From CAYLNM01 sp964385045 (GTDB taxonomy: Bacteria > Planctomycetota > Phycisphaerae > Phycisphaerales > SM1A02): a stretch of 14,929 nt of DNA. The DNA lies in the NCBI GenBank assembly GCA_964385045.1, contig CAYLNM010000116.1, positions 1-14,929 of the forward strand, written 5' to 3'. This document shows, one piece after another, positions 8,667 to 14,929 of the stretch (position 1 is the first letter of the stretch; each line of letters begins with the position of its first letter). The position numbers were made by a program, and so were the translations under genes. The notes under the pieces are model-generated. The model was given only the letters and a program-made list of their open reading frames with translations, was not told the DNA's origin and searched no databases.

Positions 8667-10286
8667 TCAGTCCTCGGCCATGAACCCGTACCGGTAGGTG
8701 ATCGGCGGCACCATCGTCTCCTTGATGGTGCGCGGGCTCGTCCAGCGGATGAGGTTGAGCGAGCTGCCGGCCTTGTCGTTCGTGCCGCTGGCCCGGGCGC
8801 CGCCGAAGGGCTGCTGCCCGACCACCGCCCCGGTCGGCTTGTCGTTCACGTAGAAGTTGCCCGCCGCGTACCGCAGCCGGTCGCGGGCCTGGTCGACCGC
8901 GGCCCGGTCGGTGGCGAAGACGGCGCCGGTGAGTGCGTAGGGGCTCGTCTCGTCCACGAGGTCGAGGGCCTCCGCCCAGTCCTCGTCCTCGTAGACGAAG
9001 ACGGTGAGGATCGGACCGAAGATCTCCTCCCGCATCGACTCGTAGTCGGCCTTCGAGGCGTGGATCAGCGTCGGCCGCACGAACCATCCGGTGGAGCCGT
9101 CGCACTCGCCTCCGGCGAGCACCTCGGCGTCGGGCGAGGCCTTGGCCCGCTCGATGTAGCCGGCGCACCGCTCGTACGCCTGCTCGTGGATGACCGCCCC
9201 CATGAAGTTGGTGAAGTCGGCGGGGTCGCCCACCGAGATGCCGTCGATCTTGGCCACCAGCTCGTCGCGGATCGCATTCCACAGGCTCTTGGGCAGGTAC
9301 GCCCGGCTCGCGGCCGAGCACTTCTGGCCCTGGAACTCGTACGCCCCGCGGACGAGGGCCGCCCGCACCGCCAGCGGCTCGGCCGAAGGGTGGGCGACGA
9401 TGAAGTCCTTGCCGCCGGTCTCGCCCACGATCCGCGGGTAGTTGCGATAGGTCTCGAGCTGCTCGCCCATGCGGTGCCAGAGGCCCCGGAACACCGCGGT
9501 CGAGCCGGTGTAGTGCAGGCCCGCGAAGGCCGGGTGCCCGGTCAGCCGGTCGGTGATCTCGATCGCGTCGCCGGGGATGAAGTTGATGACGCCGTCGGGC
9601 AGGCCCGCCTGCTGCAGCAGCTGCATCCCCACGTAGTTGGACAGCAGCGCCGAGGGCGAGGGCTTCCAGATCGCGACGTTGCCCATCATCGCGGGGGCGG
9701 CAGGAAGGTTCACCGCGATCGAGGTGAAGTTGAACGGCGTGACCGCGTAGACGAAGCCCTCGAGCGGCCGGAACTCCATCTGGTTCCAGACGCCCGCCGG
9801 CGACACCGGCGGCTGCTCCTCGGAGTAGATCCGCTCGGCGTACATCGCGTTGAAGCGGAAGAAGTCGATCAGCTCGCACGCGGCGTCGATCTCGGCCTGG
9901 TGGCACGTCTTCGACTGGTTCCGCATCGTGGCCGCGTTCATCCGCATCCGCCACGGGCCGGCGAGCATGTCCGCCGCCTTGAGGAAGATGGCCATCCGCC
10001 GGTCCCAGGGCATGGTCGACCAGTCGCGGTGGGCATCGAGCGCCGCGTCCACCGCCATGTCGATCTCCTTCGGGCCCGCGAGGTGGCAGGTCGCGATGAC
10101 GGTGCCGTGCTCGTGGGGCATCACCACGTCCTGCGTCCGCCCGGTGCGGATCTCGCGGCCGCCGATGACGAGCGGGATCTCGACCACCTCGCCCGCCTGT
10201 CGCTGCAGCTCCGCCTGCAGCTGGTCGCGCTCGGGCGAGGACGGGACGTAGCCGAGGACGGGCTCGTTGACGGGCGTCGGCACCGA
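8667..10286 (-). CDS. pruA: 1-pyrroline-5-carboxylate dehydrogenase (L-glutamate gamma-semialdehyde dehydrogenase)
   Basis: 539 residues are visible, starting at SVPTPVNEPVLGY, which is within about 10 residues of the usual N-terminus; the start codon is probably in the gap. The enzyme oxidises glutamate semialdehyde/P5C to glutamate with NAD+, the second step of proline breakdown. It is the stand-alone form (TIGR01236-like, about 540 residues), not bifunctional PutA, since no proline dehydrogenase domain is present. Visible-numbering landmarks are the N-terminal PVNEPV block, TPFNFTSIA (183-191), the NAD-site WKPS (207-210), the general base Glu in GETGGKDF (Glu289), the catalytic Cys in GQKCSAASR (Cys323), EEIFGP and the C-terminal QPFGGARASGTNDK. 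It lies downstream of proC on the same strand. Both act on P5C but in opposite directions. Confidence 0.96.
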   Translation of the reverse strand, partial: SVPTPVNEPVLGYVPSSPERDQLQAELQRQAGEVVEIPLVIGGREIRTGRTQDVVMPHEHGTVIATCHLAGPKEIDMAVDAALDAHRDWSTMPWDRRMAIFLKAADMLAGPWRMRMNAATMRNQSKTCHQAEIDAACELIDFFRFNAMYAERIYSEEQPPVSPAGVWNQMEFRPLEGFVYAVTPFNFTSIAVNLPAAPAMMGNVAIWKPSPSALLSNYVGMQLLQQAGLPDGVINFIPGDAIEITDRLTGHPAFAGLHYTGSTAVFRGLWHRMGEQLETYRNYPRIVGETGGKDFIVAHPSAEPLAVRAALVRGAYEFQGQKCSAASRAYLPKSLWNAIRDELVAKIDGISVGDPADFTNFMGAVIHEQAYERCAGYIERAKASPDAEVLAGGECDGSTGWFVRPTLIHASKADYESMREEIFGPILTVFVYEDEDWAEALDLVDETSPYALTGAVFATDRAAVDQARDRLRYAAGNFYVNDKPTGAVVGQQPFGGARASGTNDKAGSSLNLIRWTSPRTIKETMVPPITYRYGFMAED

Positions 10287-10386
10287 NNNNNNNNNNNNNN
10301 NNNNNNNNNNNNNNNNNNNNNNNNNNNNNNNNNNNNNNNNNNNNNNNNNNNNNNNNNNNNNNNNNNNNNNNNNNNNNNNNNNNNNN
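10287..10386. other. assembly gap 2 (100 N)
   Basis: Exactly 100 N. ProC stops about 55-60 residues short of its usual length at the gap, and PruA lacks its first residues on the other side. The missing coding DNA alone is therefore roughly 170-200 bases, more than the gap shows. The one long frame running through both genes is an artefact of the N run. Confidence 0.98.
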
Positions 10387-11030
10387 CGGAGCATGCGGCC
10401 GGCCCCGATGATCGTCTGCTCCACCAGCAGGCGGGCCGCGGGCTCGTCGAGGCCCAGCTCGCGGGCGGCGTTCGTCATGAGCTCGGCGAGCAGGTAGACG
10501 TAGGCGGGGCCGGAGCCGCTCACCGCGGTGACCGCGTGCATCAGGTCCTCGGGCACCATCGCGACCCGGCCGACGGCGCTGAAGATGTCGCGGGCGAGGG
10601 CCTCGTCGCCGGGCTGCGCCCCCGCCCCGAGCGCGATGCCGGTCATGCCCTCGCCCACCTGGCACGGGGTGTTCGGCATCACGCGGACCACGCGGGCGGC
10701 GTCCCCGAGGTGGCTGCGGATCGCGCGCGAGCCGAGGCCGGCCATGATCGACACGACGACGGTCGGCCGCTCGAGCCGGCCGAGCCGCGCGGCCACCGCC
10801 TCGAAGTGCTGCGGCTTGACGGCGAGGAGGAGCTCGTCCGCGGCCAGCGCGCCCTCGGTGCGGTCCGACAGGGGGCAGCCGAGCTCGCGCAGCCGCGCGT
10901 GCTTGGCCGCGTCGTGCTCGGCCACGAGGATCTCGTCCGGCGCGAGCACGCGGGCGGCGAGCACCCCGCGGGCGATGGCGAAGCCCATGTTCCCCCCGCC
11001 GACGATGCCGAGCCGCGGCCCCTCGCCCAT
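10387..11030 (-). CDS. proC: pyrroline-5-carboxylate reductase, 3' end lost in gap
   Basis: 214 residues are visible of a usual 265-280. ProC reduces P5C to proline with NAD(P)H in the cytoplasm, the last step of proline synthesis. The N-terminal Rossmann motif is GIVGGGNMG (residues 8-16), followed by AVKPQ (70-74), the MPNTP block (118-122) and the start of the dimerisation domain AVSGSGPAYVYLLAELM (169-185). The missing part should contain the DELR and SPGGTT blocks. ATG 11030 is supported by an AGGAGGG Shine-Dalgarno seven bases upstream. Transcription diverges from accA; the 226-base interval (11031-11256) is shared. Confidence 0.95.
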
Positions 11031-11116
11031 GTCGTCGCCCTCCTCCGGCGGCCCCGCCGGGCCGCGGCCTCCCGCGCGCGGCCGACGGCCACCCTGAATC
11101 GCACCGGGGCGGTCGG

Positions 11117-11122
11117 TACACT
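11117..11122 (+). promoter_or_regulatory. candidate -10 box of accA
   Basis: TACACT, preceded at 17 bases by CTGAAT (11094-11099), a three-of-six match to TTGACA. The eleven bases CGGTACACTAC (11114-11124) recur exactly at the tRNA-Ser promoter. CGGTA-CAC-TACCG is also a small palindrome, so this could serve proC or bind a regulator. A start near 11129 would give a leader of about 128 bases. Confidence 0.4.
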
Positions 11123-11143
11123 ACCGGATTCGCGGCGTCCGAC

Positions 11144-11184
11144 CGGGCGTGCGCACGACGCCCGCCGCCCCCGCCGCGGGCGTC
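11144..11184 (+). promoter_or_regulatory. mutually exclusive hairpins in the accA leader
   Basis: CGGGCGT (11144-11150) can pair with ACGCCCG (11158-11164) in a 7-bp hairpin with a 7-base loop. The same arm, extended as GACGCCCGC (11157-11165), can instead pair with GCGGGCGTC (11176-11184) in a 9-bp hairpin with a 10-base loop. The two folds exclude each other, as in attenuators. Chance folding is common at this GC content, so function is inference. Confidence 0.35.
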
Positions 11185-11210
11185 CTCTCCGCCCGTCCGT
11201 GTCACTCCTC

Positions 11211-11240
11211 GCCCGTCTCCGCCCGTCTCCGCCCGCCTCC
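11211..11240. repeat. three tandem 10-base repeats before accA
   Basis: GCCCGTCTCC occurs twice in tandem, then GCCCGCCTCC with one change; a fourth partial unit GCCCGGAGCC (11241-11250) supplies the accA ribosome binding site GGAG. The units are pyrimidine-rich on the coding strand, and GCCCGTCC also occurs at 11191. The array lies within the likely untranslated leader. Confidence 0.8.
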
Positions 11241-11256
11241 GCCCGGAGCCCGTCCC

Positions 11257-12222
11257 ATGAGCAGCGCCGCCTTCGCCCTGCCCTTCGAGCGACCCGTCGT
11301 CGAGCTGGACGAGCAGATCGCGCGGATGGAGGCGGGGTCGGCCGCGGCCGGGCTCGACGAGGAGCTGCAGCGGCTGCGCGAGACGCGGGACGCGATGCTG
11401 GCGAAGGTCTTCACCGACCTCGGGGCGTGGGACACGGTGCGGGTGGCCCGGCACCCGGACCGCCCGCAGTCGGTCGACTACATCGCGCGGGTCGCCCGCG
11501 ACTTCCGCGAGCTCCACGGCGACCGGCAGTTCGGCGACGACCCGGCGATCGTGACCGGGCTCGGCCGCATCGGCCCGCACAAGTGCATGATCGTGGGCCA
11601 CCGCAAGGGCCGGACCACCGCCGAGAAGATTCGCTGCCACTTCGGCTGCGCGCACCCCGAGGGCTACCGAAAGGCCCTCGCGAAGATGCGCTTCGCCGAG
11701 AAGTTCGGACTGCCGATCGTCACCTTCGTCGACACGCCGGGGGCCTATCCGGGGCTGCGGGCGGAGGAGCGCGGCCAGGCCGAGGCCATCGCGATGAACC
11801 TGCGCGAGATGAGCCGCCTGCGCGTGCCCATCGTCTCGGTGGTGATCGGCGAAGGCGGCTCCGGCGGGGCGCTCGGGATCGCGGTGGCCGACCGGGTGGC
11901 GATGATGCGCTACAGCTGGTACTCGGTGATCAGCCCCGAGGGCTGCGCGGCCATCCTCTGGAAGGAGGCCAACGAGCGGACGAACGCCGCCGCGGCCGAT
12001 GCGCTGGCCCTCACCGCGGAGGAGAATCTCGGCAACGGGCTGATCGACGACGTCATCGAGGAGCCGCTCGGCGGCGCCCACCGCGACCCCGCCGCCGCCG
12101 CCGACGCACTCGAGCGGTGGATCGTGGACGCGGTGGCCGATCTTCGGCGGTTCAAGCCGGACAACCTCGTGCGGCTCCGCTACGAGAAGTTCCGGCGGAT
12201 CGGGGAGCTCGGGACCGTCTGA
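11257..12222 (+). CDS. accA: acetyl-CoA carboxylase carboxyltransferase subunit alpha
   Basis: A 321-residue protein, the usual length for AccA. With AccD it forms the carboxyltransferase that moves CO2 from biotin on AccB to acetyl-CoA, giving malonyl-CoA for fatty-acid synthesis. ATG 11257 is chosen because GGAG (11245-11248) lies eight bases upstream and the protein then starts at the normal N-terminus (FERPVVELDEQIARME). Landmarks are the N-terminal coiled region, HGDRQFGDDPAIVTG (about 87-101), GHRKGR, FVDTPGAYPG (157-166), the oxyanion-hole block GEGGSGGALGI (198-208) and SVISPEGCAAILWK (223-236). accD is not in the window. The gene has its own leader, and a small hairpin follows its stop. 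Confidence 0.97.
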   Translation: MSSAAFALPFERPVVELDEQIARMEAGSAAAGLDEELQRLRETRDAMLAKVFTDLGAWDTVRVARHPDRPQSVDYIARVARDFRELHGDRQFGDDPAIVTGLGRIGPHKCMIVGHRKGRTTAEKIRCHFGCAHPEGYRKALAKMRFAEKFGLPIVTFVDTPGAYPGLRAEERGQAEAIAMNLREMSRLRVPIVSVVIGEGGSGGALGIAVADRVAMMRYSWYSVISPEGCAAILWKEANERTNAAAADALALTAEENLGNGLIDDVIEEPLGGAHRDPAAAADALERWIVDAVADLRRFKPDNLVRLRYEKFRRIGELGTV

Positions 12223-12231
12223 CCCCCGACG

Positions 12232-12248
12232 TCCGCCCGCCGGGCGGA
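12232..12248 (+). terminator. short GC hairpin after accA
   Basis: TCCGCCC (12232-12238) and GGGCGGA (12242-12248) form a perfect 7-bp stem with a 3-base loop, starting ten bases after the accA stop. No T run follows. Position and strength suit a terminator, but the call rests only on the inverted repeat. Confidence 0.45.
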
Positions 12249-12349
12249 GCGGCCGAGGGCGTCCGGGATCCCCGCCCGCGTCGCCCCCGGACCCGTCCTC
12301 CGAGTCCGGCCCCGACGATCACCACGGGCCGCGGCCCGCCGGCGGGGCA

Positions 12350-12378
12350 TTGACGCGCGCTCGCGGTCCGAATATCCT
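12350..12378 (+). promoter_or_regulatory. sigma-70-type promoter of the DksA-like gene
   Basis: TTGACG (12350-12355) and TATCCT (12373-12378) with an ideal 17-base spacer, the best promoter match in the window. Transcription would start near 12385, leaving a leader of about 84 bases before the GTG at 12469. It lies in the 246-base interval after accA, so the gene is probably transcribed on its own. Confidence 0.7.
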
Positions 12379-12468
12379 TCCTCGACCCGGGCCGATCCGA
12401 ACACGCTCCGAACATCGGCCGAGGGCCGACGGGGCGAGCCTCCCCGGGTGCCTGCAGAGGACCCGCAC

Positions 12469-13810
12469 GTGGCCCGCAAGAAGACCGCCTCGGCCGCTTC
12501 GAGCAGGAAGAAGACGACCCGCCGCTCGACGAGCTCCTCGTCCGGCGGCCGAACCGTCACGCGCCGCGCGAGCGCGGCGAAGAAGGCGACCACGAAGAAG
12601 ACGACCGCCCGGAAGAAGACCACCGCGCGGACCGCGAGGAAGGTGACGTCGAAGAAGAAGACGTCCACCCGTGCCGCCGGGTCGAAGAAGGCGGCGACCG
12701 GCACGAGCTCCGCGAAGAAGAAGGCCCCGGCGAAGAAGGCCCCGGCCAAGAAGACCTCGACGAAGAAGGCTCCGGCCAAGAAGGCCCCGGCCAAGAAGNN
12801 NNNNNNNNNNNNNNNNNNNNNNNNNNNNNNNNNNNNNNNNNNNNNNNNNNNNNNNNNNNNNNNNNNNNNNNNNNNNNNNNNNNNNNNNNNNNNNNNNNCC
12901 GGCCAAGAAGGCCCCGGCCAAGAAGACCTCGACGAAGAAGGCTCCGACGCGGACGCAGACCACCGCGAAGAGCGCGGCGTCCGGGAGGAAGACGACGTCC
13001 ACGAAGAAGACGACGGTCAAGAAGACGACCGCGAAGAAGAAGACGACCACGACGAAGAAGACCACGGCCAAGACGTCGGCGCCGAAGAGCTCGGGCTCGA
13101 AGAAGAAGACGACGGCCACGACCACGACCAAGACGAGCGGCGCCGCGGCGAAGTCGTCGACCGGCGGCGCGACCGGACCGGCCTCGAAGAAGACATCGAA
13201 GACCGCGAAGACCGCGAAGTCATCGGCGCCGGCGGGCGGCAGCAAGCGCCGGCGGGCCACCGGGGCGCGGAGCGTCGCCGAGGCGGCGAGCCAGGCCCAG
13301 GCCGACGCCCACGGCTACGTCTTCATCAACGGACGCCGCGTCCGCATGGTGTCCACCGGCGGCAAGGGCCTGCCCCGCAAGAAGACGGTGTCGGCGGCCG
13401 CGGTCGAGGAGGAGCGGCCCCGCGACCTCGAGAAGCCGGCCAAGACCACGCTGACCGCGAAGCAGCTGCGGCACTACCGCGACGTGCTCCTCGCCCGCCG
13501 GGCGGAGATCGTGGGCGACCTCGAGTCGATCGGCGGCTCCTCGTCCGACAGCGGCGACATCTCGAAGCTGCCGCTGCACATGGCGGACGTCGGGACGGAC
13601 GTCTACAACCAGGACCTGAACATCGGCCTGGCCGAGAACGAGCTCGCGCGTCTCAAGGAGATCGACGAGGCGCTCGGACGCATCAAGAGCAAGACGTACG
13701 GCATGTGCCTGCTGACCGGCGACCCGATCCCGGAGGCCCGTCTCGAGGCGAAGCCGACGGCCAAGTACACGATCGAGGCCGCGCGCCGCATCGAGCGCGG
13801 CTGGGGCTGA
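12469..13810 (+). CDS. DksA/TraR-family protein with histone-H1-like lysine-rich N-terminal tail (interrupted by gap)
   Basis: 110 residues are visible before the gap and 303 after. Start GTG 12469 is preferred because AGGA lies eight bases upstream (12457-12460) and it gives the H1-like start ARKKTAS; GTG 12448 is in frame but lacks a site. The N-terminal part, to about 13255, is almost only Lys, Ala, Thr, Ser and Pro with APAKK and KKTT repeats, as in the tails of histone H1 and bacterial H1-like proteins that bind DNA non-specifically. A linker follows with GYVFINGRRVRMVSTGG (13312-13362). The C-terminal 110 residues are a DksA/TraR fold: coiled coil from LTAKQLRHYRDVLLARR, the block MADVGTDVYNQDLNIGLAENE, then YGMCLLTGDPIPEARLEAKP. 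DksA proteins enter the RNA polymerase secondary channel. Only one zinc-site Cys remains (TGC 13706-13708); the others are Thr, Tyr-flanked or Ala-like positions, so it probably binds no zinc. Codon frames differ by one across the gap, so the true gap must be a multiple of three. Confidence 0.85.
12727..12946. repeat. 48-base direct repeat flanking gap 3, in the lysine-rich coding region
   Basis: 12727-12774 and 12899-12946 are the same 48 bases except for one G/C difference. They encode PAKKAPAKKTSTKKAP, and the same APAKK unit (15 bases) is also repeated between 12739 and 12798. The repeated array is the likely reason that assembly broke here, and the copy number is unknown. Confidence 0.9.
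12799..12898. other. assembly gap 3 (100 N)
   Basis: Exactly 100 N inside the repeat array of the DksA-like gene. The upstream codon frame ends on 12798 and the downstream frame begins on 12899, so an intact gene needs a gap divisible by three, which 100 is not. Confidence 0.98.
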
Positions 13811-13819
13811 GTCTCCGCG

Positions 13820-14689
13820 TCAGCCGGTCCGCCACGCCGCCAGCCGCTCGCGCACCCGGTCGAGCGACAGCAGATCGCCCTCGCCGATGGTCTCGGGCAG
13901 GTCGTCCAGCCGCGTCGCCTCGTCGGCCGTGAAGGGCCCGATCGCCTCGCGCCGGATGCTCAGACAGGTGCCGCCCGTCCCGAGCCGCTCGCCGAGGGCG
14001 CGGGCGAAGCTCCGAACGTAGAAGCCCTTGGCACTGCGAAGCAGCACCTCGGCCTCGGGCCAGTCGTACCGCTCGAGCTGCGCGAGGAAGACGTGCACCC
14101 GTCGCGGCGGCAGCTCGGGGGCGTCGCCTCCGCGGGCCATCGCGTAGGCCCGTCGCCCTCCGACCTTCACTGCGCTGAAGGCGGGCGGCCGCTGCTCGTG
14201 CTCGCCCCGGAACGCCTCGACCGCGGCCCGGACCGCCGCCTCGGTGGGTGGGACGTCGACCGTCACCGGCTCCCGATCTCCTTCCGAGTCGTCGGTGCTC
14301 GTGAACGCCGACAGGTCGATGACCGTCCGGTATGCCTTCTCGAGGTCCATGAGCGTGCCGAGCTCGCGGGTCGCGGCCCCCACGCCCACGAGCAGGACGC
14401 CTTCGGCGAGCGGATCGAGCGTGCCTGCGTGGCCGACCTTGGGCCGGCGGCGGCGTCGACCGCGACCGGGCCCCGGCGCGGAGGGATCGGGCGGGCCGGC
14501 GGGCACGGTCGCGCCCGCGGCGTCGCGGCGTCGCAGGCCCTCGGCGACCCGCCCGCGGACGATCGCCACCGCCTTCATGCTGGACGGACCGCGCGGCTTG
14601 TCCAGCACCAGGACGCCCGCCGGCACGGGGCTCGGCGGGGCGTCCGGAGCGCCGGGGCGCCTCGCGGCCGGGTTGTCCGATCCCGTCAT
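13820..14689 (-). CDS. truB: tRNA pseudouridine(55) synthase
   Basis: A 289-residue protein that makes pseudouridine at position 55 in the T loop of tRNAs. Landmarks are VLVLDKPRGPSS (26-37), the catalytic Asp92 in GHAGTLDPLAEG, AYRTVIDL (about 119-126), PPAFSAVKVGGRRAY and KGFYVRSFARALGERL. Between the LDKP block and the catalytic block, about residues 50-83 are a Pro/Gly/Arg-rich insert not found in E. coli TruB. The chain ends soon after the core, so no C-terminal PUA domain is seen. ATG 14689 gives a 23-residue Pro/Ala-rich leader and has no Shine-Dalgarno. The internal GTG at residue 22, directly before PAGVLVLDKP, would give a more typical N-terminus. Its stop lies nine bases from that of the DksA-like gene. 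The upstream side overlaps the tRNA-Ser promoter. Confidence 0.95.
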   Translation of the reverse strand: MTGSDNPAARRPGAPDAPPSPVPAGVLVLDKPRGPSSMKAVAIVRGRVAEGLRRRDAAGATVPAGPPDPSAPGPGRGRRRRRPKVGHAGTLDPLAEGVLLVGVGAATRELGTLMDLEKAYRTVIDLSAFTSTDDSEGDREPVTVDVPPTEAAVRAAVEAFRGEHEQRPPAFSAVKVGGRRAYAMARGGDAPELPPRRVHVFLAQLERYDWPEAEVLLRSAKGFYVRSFARALGERLGTGGTCLSIRREAIGPFTADEATRLDDLPETIGEGDLLSLDRVRERLAAWRTG

Positions 14690-14700
14690 GGCGGTACACT
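14673..14700 (+). promoter_or_regulatory. tRNA-Ser promoter
   Basis: TTGTCC (14673-14678) and TACACT (14695-14700) with a 16-base spacer. The -10 box ends ten bases before the mature tRNA, so the transcript would carry only a few extra 5' bases. The promoter covers the truB ATG on the other strand, so the two genes compete for this DNA. Confidence 0.65.
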
Positions 14701-14710
14701 ACGTCGTCAC

Positions 14711-14800
14711 GGACAGGTGTCCGAGCGGCTGAAGGAGCGGCACTGGAAATGCCGTGTACCGGTTTACCCGGTACCGAGGGTTCGAATCCCTCCCTGTCCG
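14711..14800 (+). tRNA. tRNA-Ser(GGA)
   Basis: Acceptor GGACAGG (14711-14717) pairs with CCTGTCC (14793-14799), with discriminator G at 14800. The anticodon stem CGGCA/TGCCG encloses the loop CTGGAAA, giving anticodon GGA (14745-14747), which reads UCC and UCU. The long variable arm of class II tRNAs is present as GTACCGG/CCGGTAC-type pairing (about 14756-14774). The T arm is GAGGG-TTCGAAT-CCCTC. CCA is not encoded (CTT follows), so it must be added by the CCA-adding enzyme. Confidence 0.97.
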
Positions 14801-14853
14801 CTTTCCACCCGGCGACCTCGGCCCCGCACGGGACGACGGCGCCGACATCCCAA

Positions 14854-14928
14854 CGGGCTGTGGCGCAGTTTGGTTAGCGCGCTTGACTGGGGGTCAAGAG
14901 GTCGGAGGTTCGAATCCTCTCAGCCCGA
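14854..14928 (+). tRNA. tRNA-Pro(GGG)
   Basis: Acceptor CGGGCTG (14854-14860) pairs with CAGCCCG (14921-14927), with discriminator A at 14928. The anticodon stem CTTGA/TCAAG encloses CTGGGGG, giving anticodon GGG (14889-14891), which reads CCC and CCU. The T arm is GGAGG-TTCGAAT-CCTCT-like. The next base is T, so CCA is not encoded. It lies 53 bases after tRNA-Ser with no separate promoter visible, and the two may be cotranscribed. Confidence 0.97.
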
Positions 14929-14929
14929 T

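Noticed and set aside
8667..11030. ProC-PruA fusion protein in one frame
   Set aside because: The frame agreement is an accident of 100 N; ProC lacks its C-terminal block at the gap and both families are normally separate proteins.
12727..12946. Possible CRISPR or satellite array around gap 3
   Set aside because: The repeats are in-frame lysine-rich codons without unique spacers.
12180..13260. Minus-strand frames rich in Phe, Val, Leu and Ala that look like membrane proteins opposite the DksA-like gene
   Set aside because: They are the complement of AAG-rich lysine codons (CTT/TTC), with no family match, and coding evidence on the plus strand is strong.

Overview
The window is very GC-rich (about three quarters G+C by eye), densely coding and bacterial. 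It carries ordinary housekeeping genes, with no phage, transposon, CRISPR or defence gene visible. The mix suggests a high-GC member of the Planctomycetota, probably near the Phycisphaerae: a long Bacteroidetes/planctomycete-style UbiD decarboxylase, an ABC-2 permease with an internal coiled coil, and a DksA/TraR-type factor with a histone-H1-like lysine-rich tail. This placement is inference from gene style, not from a marker gene. Three runs of exactly 100 N (6345-6444, 10287-10386, 12799-12898) are scaffold gaps of unknown true length, so this looks like a draft or metagenome-assembled genome.

Layout. 1-2087 (-): a DUF2868-like multi-pass membrane protein running off the left edge. 2233-2577 (-): tatA. 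2578-2899: intergenic region between divergent genes. 2900-4234 (+): an MltA-type lytic transglycosylase lipoprotein. 4327-6344 (-): a UbiD-family decarboxylase, 5' end lost in gap 1. 6445-7398 and 7395-8594 (+): an ABC ATPase and ABC-2 permease, translationally coupled, with the ATPase 5' end lost in the same gap. 8667-10286 (-): pruA (P5C dehydrogenase). 10387-11030 (-): proC (P5C reductase); gap 2 removes the 3' end of proC and the very start of pruA. 11257-12222 (+): accA, with a structured, repeat-containing leader. 12469-13810 (+): the lysine-rich DksA/TraR-like protein, interrupted by gap 3. 13820-14689 (-): truB. 14711-14800 and 14854-14928 (+): tRNA-Ser(GGA) and tRNA-Pro(GGG).

Functional groups: envelope biogenesis (tatA, mltA), quinone biosynthesis (ubiD), export (ABC pair), the proline/glutamate P5C node (proC, pruA), fatty-acid initiation (accA), transcription control (DksA-like) and tRNA production and modification (truB and two tRNAs). 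Convergent pairs meet at 4235-4326, 8595-8666 and 13811-13819. Divergent pairs share 2578-2899, gap 1, 11031-11256 and 14690-14710.

The most unusual object is the DksA/TraR-like protein: an H1-like tail of several hundred residues joined to a DksA fold that keeps only one of the four zinc-finger cysteines. Secondary points are a pair of mutually exclusive hairpins in the accA leader, an 11-bp promoter-core sequence shared by accA and tRNA-Ser, and an extended DUF2868 protein.
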